Of a stretch of 12,173 nt of DNA, positions 1-5,783 are shown in pieces. Numbering within the stretch: position 1 is the first letter of the stretch; each line of letters starts with the position of its first letter. The notes under the pieces were generated by a model that worked only from the letters and a program-made list of their open reading frames with translations, was not told the DNA's origin and did no database searches. The stretch comes from an uncultured Gemmatimonadota bacterium. Its GTDB lineage: Bacteria > Gemmatimonadota > Gemmatimonadetes > Gemmatimonadales > GWC2-71-9. The translations under genes and the position numbers were made by a program. The DNA is taken from positions 1-12,173 of the forward strand of contig CAJVYZ010000024.1 in assembly GCA_913009915.1 (NCBI GenBank), written 5' to 3'.

Positions 1-130
1 GGATACTCGTGATGTGCGACGACAGGTGACGACAGTCTCACTGTGTGAGTCACGGCATTTCACGCAACCGGACTGCCGGTATCCTGCCCTGCAACACGGC
101 TTGTATTATTTTTCTATTTTTTTTTTTTTT
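1..130. other. Unplaced, probably non-genomic sequence left of an adapter
   Basis: This stretch lies on the outer side of a complete sequencing adapter, so it is not contiguous with the genome that starts at 189. It ends in a run of 14 T (117-130). Read on the other strand, this is a poly-A run directly after the adapter end, the usual pattern when a read runs off the end of a short library molecule. Positions 1-116 look like mixed sequence with small inverted repeats (CTCAC-TGT-GTGAG; GGATAC at the start and GTATCC at 79-84). They could be low-quality calls past the template end or a fragment joined in assembly. I see no gene. Confidence 0.8.
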
Positions 131-188
131 AATGATACGGCGACCACCGAGATCTACACTCTTTCCCTACACGACGCTCTTCCGATCT
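131..188 (+). other. Illumina TruSeq universal (P5 plus Read 1 primer) adapter contamination
   Basis: The 58 bases match the Illumina universal adapter end to end. They begin with AATGATACGGCGACCACCGA and finish with ACGACGCTCTTCCGATCT, and genomic sequence begins at 189. Translated in one plus frame, the adapter gives the peptide NDTATTEIYTLSLHDALPI, a recognisable contaminant in metagenomic protein sets. The match comes from my knowledge of the adapter sequence and is essentially certain. The segment is not biological and should be trimmed. Confidence 0.99.
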
Positions 189-1861
189 TCGGTGAACTCG
201 GGGTAGTTGATGACCGCCACTACGATCCGATGATGGATCGGGTCGACCTCCAGCACCTTCACTTCGAGTGGCTGCCCCTCGATAACCGCTTCGCTGGGGT
301 CCGTGGCGTCCTCCAGGCCCAGCTGGGACATCGGCGCGAATCCTTCGAGGTCGTTGCCGATGTCGATGACGATGCCCTTGTCCATGAGGCGCACGGCGTG
401 GCCCTTGAGCTCGGTGCCGATGGGGAGGGTTTCCCCGATCTTGAGCCAGGGATCTTCCTCGGCCTGCTTGAGGCCCAGGGAAATCCGCTTGTTGTCGCCG
501 TCGATGTTGAGGATCACCACCTCGACTTCGTCGCCTTTGGTGATCACTTCCGACGGATGCTGCACCCGCTTGGTCCAGGACATGTCGGAGATGTGGATCA
601 AGCCGTCGATACCGGCCTCAATTTCGACGAAGGCGCCGAAGCTGGTCAGGTTGCGAACGTTGCCCGTGATGCGCGTGCCCACCGGGTACTTGAGGGGCAA
701 CACCATCCACGGATCCTGCTCGGTCTGCTTCATCCCCAGGGAGATCTTCTCCTCGCTCTCGTCCACCTTGAGCACCACCGCCTCGATGGTCTCACCGATG
801 CTGACCACCTTTGAGGTGTGCCGCACGTTGCGCGTCCAGCTCATCTCGGAGATGTGGACCAGACCCTCGATGCCGGGCTCGAGCTCGACGAAGGCGCCGT
901 AGTTGGTGATCGACACCACCTTGCCCTGCACCCGGCTGCCCACCGGGTACTTCTCGGAGACGCCCTTCCACGGGTAGTTCTGCAGCTGCTTCATGCCGAG
1001 GCTGATGCGCTCGCGCTGCCAATCGATGTCGAGGATCTTGACCTCGAGTTCCTGGCCGATCTGCACTATCTCGCTCGGGTGGGACACCCGGCCGTACGAC
1101 ATGTCGGTGATGTGCAGCAGGCCGTCGACACCACCCAAGTCGATGAAGGCGCCGAAGTCGGTGATGTTCTTGACGACGCCGGTGCGCAGCTGACCGTTCT
1201 CCAGTTCCTTCATCAGGTGCTCGCGCTTGCTGGCCCGCTCCGCCTCCAGGATGACCCGGCGGCTCACGACGATGTTCCGCCGGCGCTTGTTGAGCTTGAT
1301 GATCTTGAACTCGTAGGACTGCCCCAGCAACTCGTCGATGTTGGGGACCCGGCGGAGCGCAATCTGGCTCCCCGGGAGGAACGCGTCGACGCCCATCAGA
1401 TTTACCACCACGCCACCCTTGATCTTCTTGACCAGCGTCCCTTCGACCGGCTCGTCGCTCTCGTGAGCTTGGCGGATCTTCTCCCACACCCGCATGAAGT
1501 CGGCCTTCTTTTTCGACAGCACCACCGCCCCGTCCTGATCTTCCAGATGCTCGAGGAAGACTTCTACTTCGTCGCCTTCCTTGAGTTCGCCGGCGTCGGA
1601 AAACTCCTCGAGCGGAACAGAGCCCTCGGACTTGAAGCCCAAGTCGAGGATGACCGCGTTGTCGGTTACCCGGAGAATCTTGGAGGTGACGATCTCGCCC
1701 TCGGCGATCGAGGCCATGGTGCCCTCGTACATCGCCAGCATCTCCTGGTACTCTTCGTCGCTGTACGATTCGTCGTAGAGATCCGCTCGCACGCGGAGGA
1801 TGGGCTCGTCGGCCAGATCTTCGATGGGTTGCTGGGGGGTTTCGGTGACGGTATCAGTCAT
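189..1861 (-). CDS. rpsA: 30S ribosomal protein S1 (3' end cut by adapter)
   Basis: Ribosomal protein S1 binds the leader of mRNAs and brings them to the 30S subunit, which matters most for messages with weak Shine-Dalgarno sites. About 557 residues remain. They hold six S1 (OB-fold) domains, at roughly 52-120, 137-204, 224-293, 309-379, 396-466 and 482-552. Domains 3-5 show the typical pattern of ITDFGAF, GLLHI and RISLGMKQ. E. coli S1 is 557 residues with six domains, so only a short C-terminal tail is missing. The apparent stop (TAG at 167-169) and the last residues RKSVV are encoded by adapter DNA and are false; the true stop lies off the contig. The ATG at 1859-1861 gives MTDTVTETPQQ. 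The only Shine-Dalgarno-like string (AAGGA) is about 15 nt upstream, too far to be strong, as is common for self-regulated rpsA. It sits in a broken aroA-cmk-rpsA cluster. Confidence 0.97.
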
Positions 1862-1930
1862 GGCGGTGGTCTACAATCCTTACAGCCCGCGGGTCGGCCC
1901 GCACCCACGGGGTCGGAGGTCCACACCCCA

Positions 1931-1950
1931 CACGGGCCGAAGTGCCCGTG
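1931..1950 (-). promoter_or_regulatory. Hairpin at the predicted 5' end of the rpsA mRNA
   Basis: A perfect 7-bp inverted repeat, CACGGGC / GCCCGTG, encloses a 6-nt loop. With the promoter predicted at 1957-1986, transcription would begin at about 1950, which puts this hairpin at the extreme 5' end of the roughly 90-nt rpsA leader. No T run follows on either strand, so it is not an intrinsic terminator. A role in mRNA stability or S1 autoregulation is inference. Confidence 0.45.
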
Positions 1951-1956
1951 CGGAGT

Positions 1957-1986
1957 AACATAGAAAGCTACTGGCTTAGCTGTCAG
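1957..1986 (-). promoter_or_regulatory. Predicted sigma70-type promoter of rpsA
   Basis: On the minus strand a -35 box CTGACA (1981-1986; five of six consensus bases) and a -10 box TATGTT (1957-1962; four of six) are separated by 18 nt. They lie about 96 nt upstream of the rpsA start. A private rpsA promoter makes sense because the gene is separated from cmk by the lipoprotein segment. Confidence 0.5.
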
Positions 1987-2237
1987 GGAGCAAGGCGATG
2001 GCGCCGCTGGTACTGGGTAGACCCACTACCGGCTGCCCGGTAGCGGGTCAGATCGGGATGGTTTACACGACGATTGAGGAGCTTCGGGCACATCTCGATC
2101 CAGGGATCGATCTGTGGCTGCCCTCTCGGTAGCAGCCGGTGTCGAGACGTTCGAGTCCTGCCAGGGTGATGATGATCACGCCCTTCCTGAGCCTACCGTG
2201 CGTTTCCACGGTCACCACTCGGAGGCAAGCGGGGCGG
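1987..2237. other. Intergenic region without a gene between the lipoprotein operon and the rpsA promoter
   Basis: I find no convincing gene here. The stretch holds short inverted repeats: GGTAG-ACCCA-CTACC (2016-2030), overlapping ACCGG-CTGC-CCGGT (2028-2041), GGCTGC/GCAGCC (2116-2137) and ACCGTG/CACGGT (2195-2212). The last lies 26 nt beyond the stop of the small lipoprotein and could end that transcript, but no T tract follows on the minus strand. CTACC at 2026-2030 could pair with GGTAG on either side (2016-2020 or 2039-2043). A motif like a tRNA T-loop near 2146-2161 has no matching arms. Confidence 0.5.
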
Positions 2238-2633
2238 CTAGGGACTCAACATCACGTCGACTCTCGCCGTGTCGGGCGGTCTCGTGAGGTCAACCTGAAC
2301 CGTCAGGGTAGTGTCCTGAAGCAGGCTGCTGGCCGGCGGTTCGATCGTGATCGTTATGGTCCTGGGACCCGGCGACCCCAGTAGAGGGGAGAACGCGGTC
2401 GAATACGCCCCGCCAGCATCCGTTCTAACGACCGTCGTAGTGGGGTCGTTCGGATCTGGGAACTGAACGGTTACGACGGCGTCAGCGACCGGCGGGCCTT
2501 GCGGCGAGCTCACGGTACCGACGATAACCACGCCCAACAGCGTTCCTCCATCAATAATCTCATCCTGGCATCCAGCCAAAGCCAGGAGCGCCATGGGCAG
2601 CCACACTGTTCGTCCGCGTTGGCTCAAGATCAT
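2238..2633 (-). CDS. Small lipoprotein with a transthyretin/carboxypeptidase-regulatory-like domain
   Basis: This 131-residue protein of unknown function has a lipoprotein signal peptide: basic start (MILSQRGR), a hydrophobic stretch and a lipobox LAGC at residues 19-22, so Cys22 should be lipidated. Residues about 33-131 look like one beta-sandwich. The segment VVIVGTVSSPQGPPVADAVV followed by TDAGGAYST resembles the carboxypeptidase-regulatory/transthyretin-like fold found in surface proteins. It starts 6 nt after the stop of the metalloprotease-like lipoprotein, separated by CAGGGG. That G-rich string is too close for a normal Shine-Dalgarno to ATG 2633, so either translation reinitiates or the TTG two codons later is the true start. 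The pair is probably one transcript and may act together in the cell envelope; the function is not known. Confidence 0.8.
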   Translation of the reverse strand: MILSQRGRTVWLPMALLALAGCQDEIIDGGTLLGVVIVGTVSSPQGPPVADAVVTVQFPDPNDPTTTVVRTDAGGAYSTAFSPLLGSPGPRTITITIEPPASSLLQDTTLTVQVDLTRPPDTARVDVMLSP

Positions 2634-2639
2634 CCCCTG

Positions 2640-4409
2640 CTAGGGTATGAACAGGTTCCGCACCCACGCCTGGCGTATGTGCTGGACATTCCAGCCGCCG
2701 GGTGGCGCACCAGTCGGTTCTGACGCGCCTTCGGAGAAAGATGAGGGCGCGGTGATCCCGCCAAAGTATGTGTTCCAGGCGCTCAAGTCGATCTGACGTT
2801 CCATGCAGAGGATCAGATGATGAATCCCGAAGGCACGAAACGGACCTCCTGAGAAGGACACTTGGCAAGTAGCAAACAACTGCGCGATATATGGCCCGCC
2901 ATAGGCTGTGGTATCGTCATCCGCCACAGGCGAATCAAATACGTCCCACAAGAACGCGCCCACCGGTCCCTCGTCGTCCGCGCTTCCGTTGACTGGGTCG
3001 ACGCCCCATACGTTTGCTTCGAAGTCACTGACAGTCCCGCTTAGTGCCGTGGGCCTCGTCGCAGCTGCAAAGAAGGTTGCCCACCCCTCGTTGAAGGCGC
3101 AGGCTAGACTGCTAGCAACACCAGGTTGGTGAGGATTGCAGAAAGGTGCGCCGCTGATTATTCCCCCAAGAGCCTTCTCGTGGAACGCATGCCCATACTC
3201 ATGCCCTGGGGTTAACGGAGTGCTTGTCTGCATGTGGTTCAGGTAAATACGATCCTGGCCCGTACTATAGAAGCTGTTAGTCATATCCCACATGATCGCT
3301 ACCTTGACCTCCCCTCGAGAGTACCCGAATACTCCTGGAGCCTGGTCACGAAATATCCGAAGGTCCGCGAAGGCTCGAGCCTGGGGAGTCAACGGCATCA
3401 CCAAGTCTATATGCTCCCCACTGGTCCCACTACCCTCGTCGGTTAGGTGCGGAGCAGCGTCGAAGTTCAACCCACTACCACGAAGGATGATACGGATACG
3501 ATAGGAAAAAGCGGGACCAGTGCAGATGTCGAACGTAGCGTTCGGTCCGAGAGTGCCGGAGTCTTGCGAATCTAGCTGACCACTCGTTTCATCGATGATG
3601 TCCACCTCGTACCGGGCGCCAACCATTGGAGCGAGGGTGCCCGCTGTCGTCCAATAGAGGACTTGGAAATCATCGTAACATACGGGTGGTGGTGGCGGAG
3701 GAGGTGGTGGTGGGGGTGGAGGTGGGCCGCCAGTGCCGCCACCGCCGCTGCCACATTGCGTTTCCTCAGGGTCACACTCGGCGCTTGCCGGCCCACTTCC
3801 CACGACTGTAACAGCCCGTCGTACCCGACGAGGGCCCGGGGTTTTATGGACGCTGTCGGGAAGTACGGATGGGTCGTATCGGCGGGTCATCAATCCACCG
3901 TCTTCACTGATGTAGATCCAGGCCTCGTCGTACACCCGTGGTGTCGTGTAGATCGAGGCGTTCCTCTCATCAGATACCTGAGCCACACTCAGACCTACCC
4001 GATAGTAGCCGGCTTCTTCGATTGTCACCGTGGTAGTAAACTGGAGAGGGCTTCCCGGAACCATCGAGTACACTGTCCGCTCGAAGACTGGCGCGATTAT
4101 CTGGTTGGTTACCATCCGGCCACCGCGGGCACCTCGATTCCGGGAGGCGGTGTACTCGGGGAGGTGAATACTGATTCCAGTCTCACGCGTGGGGACCGTG
4201 GCTGTAACAGTCCCAGTGATGGTCACCGGCGTGTTGGGCTGGAACGTACCACTTACGCCGATATCAAGTTCGTATCGTGCGATAGGAATATCACCGACGA
4301 TTCGCGACAGTCTGAAGCTGTCCGCCGGTGCGGTAGGTATGTCGCGTCCGCAACCGGCCACGAGCCCGACGACGAGCATGATCAGCGCCCCGCAGAGTCG
4401 ACGTCCCAT
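2640..4409 (-). CDS. Large lipoprotein with a gluzincin-type zinc metalloprotease motif and a poly-proline linker
   Basis: This 589-residue protein is likely a lipid-anchored, outward-facing metallopeptidase. The signal peptide ends in a lipobox (LVAGC; Cys20). Residues about 45-180 look like an Ig-type beta-sandwich. A Gly-rich stretch and 14 consecutive prolines (229-242) then form a rigid linker. Residues about 243-340 look like another beta domain, followed by a C-terminal region with the zinc-protease motif HEYGH (403-407) and, 33 residues on, NEGWATFF with Glu441 as the probable third zinc ligand. This HExxH...E layout is that of gluzincins, but I cannot name the family. The ATG at 4409 has AAGGGGG about 7 nt upstream. 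Base composition is lower in GC than its neighbours (hand counts on 60-base lines: 27/60 at 3241 and 31/60 at 2821, against 43/60 in cmk at 5221), which suggests acquisition. The catalytic role is inferred from motifs. Confidence 0.85.
   Translation of the reverse strand: MGRRLCGALIMLVVGLVAGCGRDIPTAPADSFRLSRIVGDIPIARYELDIGVSGTFQPNTPVTITGTVTATVPTRETGISIHLPEYTASRNRGARGGRMVTNQIIAPVFERTVYSMVPGSPLQFTTTVTIEEAGYYRVGLSVAQVSDERNASIYTTPRVYDEAWIYISEDGGLMTRRYDPSVLPDSVHKTPGPRRVRRAVTVVGSGPASAECDPEETQCGSGGGGTGGPPPPPPPPPPPPPPVCYDDFQVLYWTTAGTLAPMVGARYEVDIIDETSGQLDSQDSGTLGPNATFDICTGPAFSYRIRIILRGSGLNFDAAPHLTDEGSGTSGEHIDLVMPLTPQARAFADLRIFRDQAPGVFGYSRGEVKVAIMWDMTNSFYSTGQDRIYLNHMQTSTPLTPGHEYGHAFHEKALGGIISGAPFCNPHQPGVASSLACAFNEGWATFFAAATRPTALSGTVSDFEANVWGVDPVNGSADDEGPVGAFLWDVFDSPVADDDTTAYGGPYIAQLFATCQVSFSGGPFRAFGIHHLILCMERQIDLSAWNTYFGGITAPSSFSEGASEPTGAPPGGWNVQHIRQAWVRNLFIP
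3684..3725 (-). repeat. Poly-proline coding tract (14 codons)
   Basis: Fourteen consecutive proline codons, residues 229-242 of the metalloprotease-like lipoprotein, use all four CCN codons in mixed order. The tract is therefore selected at the protein level and is not a simple slipped repeat. It follows GSGGGGTGG and separates the N-terminal beta region from the catalytic half. Such a run would normally need elongation factor P for efficient translation. Confidence 0.9.
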
Positions 4410-4573
4410 GGTCCATCCCCCTTCTCACTTGCATTTGCGTTAGCGTGCCGACAGCACGGCCTTCAGTGGGGCGAGGGCTACGCAGACCTGGCAACGTGGC
4501 GCGGACGTTCGTAAAACTCGCCGACATCCAGGATCGGTGGTGAGCACCCGCGCTTCTAGTTATTACTACACTT

Positions 4574-4590
4574 GGGGGGGGGGCGGGGGG
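4574..4590 (+). repeat. G-rich homopolymer tract (G10-C-G6)
   Basis: Ten G, one C and six G lie between CTTG and CAAG, so the flanks are complementary (CTTG at 4571-4574, CAAG at 4591-4594). On the minus strand, the sense strand of the nearby lipoprotein operon, it reads as a C tract upstream of the promoter region. Its exact length is uncertain because homopolymers of this length are often miscalled. Confidence 0.7.
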
Positions 4591-4632
4591 CAAGACGTTG
4601 CGGGAGGGAAGTCTTCAACGTTCCACCGAGGG

Positions 4633-4671
4633 ACAGCAAGAACGTCCCACTCGTGCGACGTTCTTGCCTGT
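4633..4671. other. Strong inverted repeat (13 bp with one bulge)
   Basis: GCAAGAACGT (4636-4645) and ACGTTCTTGC (4658-4667) are perfectly complementary across a 12-nt loop. Three more pairs (ACA with TGT) extend the stem to 13 bp past one bulged C at 4668. Neither strand has a T run after the stem, so this is not a standard intrinsic terminator. It could be a regulator binding site, part of a structured RNA, or a terminator without a U tract. Confidence 0.6.
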
Positions 4672-4901
4672 TGTGGAAAACGAAGTGTGGTATTGCAACG
4701 ACTTACGAATCGGCCGCGCGTGAATGTGACAATCCGAGGAAGGAGCCTTCGAAGGGCGCTGAAAAACGGGAGCGACTTGTGCGGGATTACGTGCGCTTAC
4801 CCATCACTAACCGCATCCGAGCCGCCGCCCGCCAACCGAGCCGGATACCAGGTGTCGGTCCGGCGCGAGGAACGGGCCGACTGGAACGTGAGCCTGAGGC
4901 G

Positions 4902-4944
4902 AGCGACCCGCGCCAAGTGGAAACACATCCGGGTAATGGTCGCT
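4902..4944. other. Inverted repeat with an internal GNRA-type loop (plus-strand reading)
   Basis: AGCGACC (4902-4908) pairs with GGTCGCT (4938-4944). Inside, GTG-GAAA-CAC can form a small stem capped by a GAAA tetraloop, and CCCG (4907-4910) could alternatively pair with CGGG (4930-4933). Together with the hairpin at 4840-4864 this suggests RNA structure on the plus strand, but no known family fits. Confidence 0.35.
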
Positions 4945-5040
4945 AGGGGTCAGCGGGCCGGAGCGCAAGTTTGTCACGGCTTAGAGTGACCCACTGTCGC
5001 GTCGCTACTGTAGTGAGTGCGCAGGTTCCAGGAGTGTAGC

Positions 5041-5075
5041 TACCGCCCGCTACCGCCTCTACCGCCCTCTACAGA
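5041..5075. repeat. Short tandem repeat just downstream of cmk
   Basis: The unit TACCGCC plus two or three bases recurs in direct tandem (TACCGCCCGC, TACCGCCTC, TACCGCCCTC) and is followed by TACAGACCGCC. The first copy is joined to GTAGCTAC, a perfect palindrome. It begins within 20 bp of the cmk stop codon, at the boundary between the core genes and the lower-GC segment. Confidence 0.65.
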
Positions 5076-5093
5076 CCGCCTTGCGCAGCACCG

Positions 5094-5783
5094 CTAATCG
5101 TGGATCGCCAGTCCCCGGTCCCGGGCAAGCCACCGAATGCGCTCCACCTGCTCCTCGAACGAGAGGTCGCTCGTGTCGAGCGCCACGGCATCGGGGGCCT
5201 GGACCAGCGGGGCCACTGCCCGACTGGAATCGGCGCGGTCGCGCGCAGCCAGAGCCTCGGTTTCGACCCGCAGCTGCTCGGGATCGACGGCTTCTCCACG
5301 CTGGCGCAACCGCCGCCCGGCCCGGGCCGCCGGGCTGGCGGTGAGGTACACCTTGAGCTGCGCCTCGGGAAACACCACCGAGCCGATGTCACGGCCGTCC
5401 ACCACCACCGCCTCGCCCACGAGGGCGGCTCCCCGGAGGTGCTCGTTGACCCAGCCACGCACCTCGGCCAGGGCGGCGATCTCGGACACGTGCTCGGTAA
5501 CAACCGCGGCTCGAAGTGAAGCATCCGGCACCGGCTCCATGGCGACCACCTCGAAATCGCCGTTGCGCGGCCTAAGGTCCACACCCCACCGCTCTGCCTC
5601 GGCAACGACGTCAGCGGCATAGAACGGGCGCGGGAGTCCGGCACGCACCGCCGCCAGGGTCACCCCACGATAGAGAGCACCGGAGTCGAGGTGACGGAAA
5701 CCGAGTCCGGCGGCGACGGCCCGGGCGGTGCTCGACTTGCCCGAGGCCGCGGGACCATCGATGGCGATGATGACGGGACTCAC
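5094..5783 (-). CDS. cmk: Cytidylate (CMP/dCMP) kinase
   Basis: Cytidylate kinase phosphorylates CMP and dCMP with ATP in the cytoplasm, feeding pyrimidine nucleotide pools. The 229-residue protein is the usual bacterial length. It has the P-loop GPAASGKS at residues 10-17, DSGALYRG shortly after, DGRDIGSVVFPEA in the middle, and the C-terminal lid and nucleotide-binding signature RDRADSSRAVAPL followed by ALDTSDLS. I chose the GTG at 5781-5783. It places the beta-strand IIAIDGP right at the N-terminus as in the family, and it overlaps the aroA stop by one base (TAGTG), with GGGAGGG just upstream as ribosome binding site. A longer frame reaching 5846 would lie inside aroA and is unlikely. Cotranscription and translational coupling with aroA are expected; downstream the usual partner rpsA is displaced by over 3 kb. 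Confidence 0.96.
   Translation of the reverse strand: MSPVIIAIDGPAASGKSSTARAVAAGLGFRHLDSGALYRGVTLAAVRAGLPRPFYAADVVAEAERWGVDLRPRNGDFEVVAMEPVPDASLRAAVVTEHVSEIAALAEVRGWVNEHLRGAALVGEAVVVDGRDIGSVVFPEAQLKVYLTASPAARAGRRLRQRGEAVDPEQLRVETEALAARDRADSSRAVAPLVQAPDAVALDTSDLSFEEQVERIRWLARDRGLAIHD

Larger units (their letters stand above)
4410..5093. other. 684-bp non-coding stretch rich in inverted repeats
   Basis: This lies between the end of cmk and the start of the metalloprotease-like lipoprotein, both on the minus strand. Open frames exist on the plus strand (for example 4537-4989), but their translations look random and match no family I know. GC content is lower than in cmk (32/60 on the line at 4681). 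It contains a strong 13-bp hairpin (4633-4671), a G10-C-G6 tract (4574-4590), hairpins GCCGG..CCGGC (4840-4864), AGCGACC/GGTCGCT (4902-4944) and GTCAC/GTGAC (4973-4990), and a short tandem repeat (5041-5075). I looked for RNase P RNA, SRP RNA, tmRNA and tRNA signatures and found none. It may hold an unrecognised structured RNA or be debris of an insertion. Confidence 0.6.

Noticed and set aside
818..1963. Long plus-strand frame (381 codons) opposite rpsA
   Set aside because: It is antisense to a clear S1 gene with six domains; the open frame comes from the skewed codon use of the real gene.
2141..2166. Sequence like a tRNA T-loop (GTTCGAGTCC)
   Set aside because: The flanking 5-base arms do not pair, and no acceptor, D or anticodon arm is found at the right distance.
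3663..4514. Plus-strand frame of 283 codons opposite the lipoprotein gene
   Set aside because: It begins with Trp/Gly runs that are simply the complement of the poly-proline tract, and nothing resembles a known domain.
4669..4680. DnaA-box-like TGTGGAAAA
   Set aside because: It is a single imperfect match, with no cluster of boxes and no dnaA or dnaN nearby.
4537..4989. Plus-strand frame of 150 codons in the non-coding stretch
   Set aside because: The translation looks random, an alternative frame is equally open, there is no ribosome binding site, and it runs through the G tract and several hairpins.
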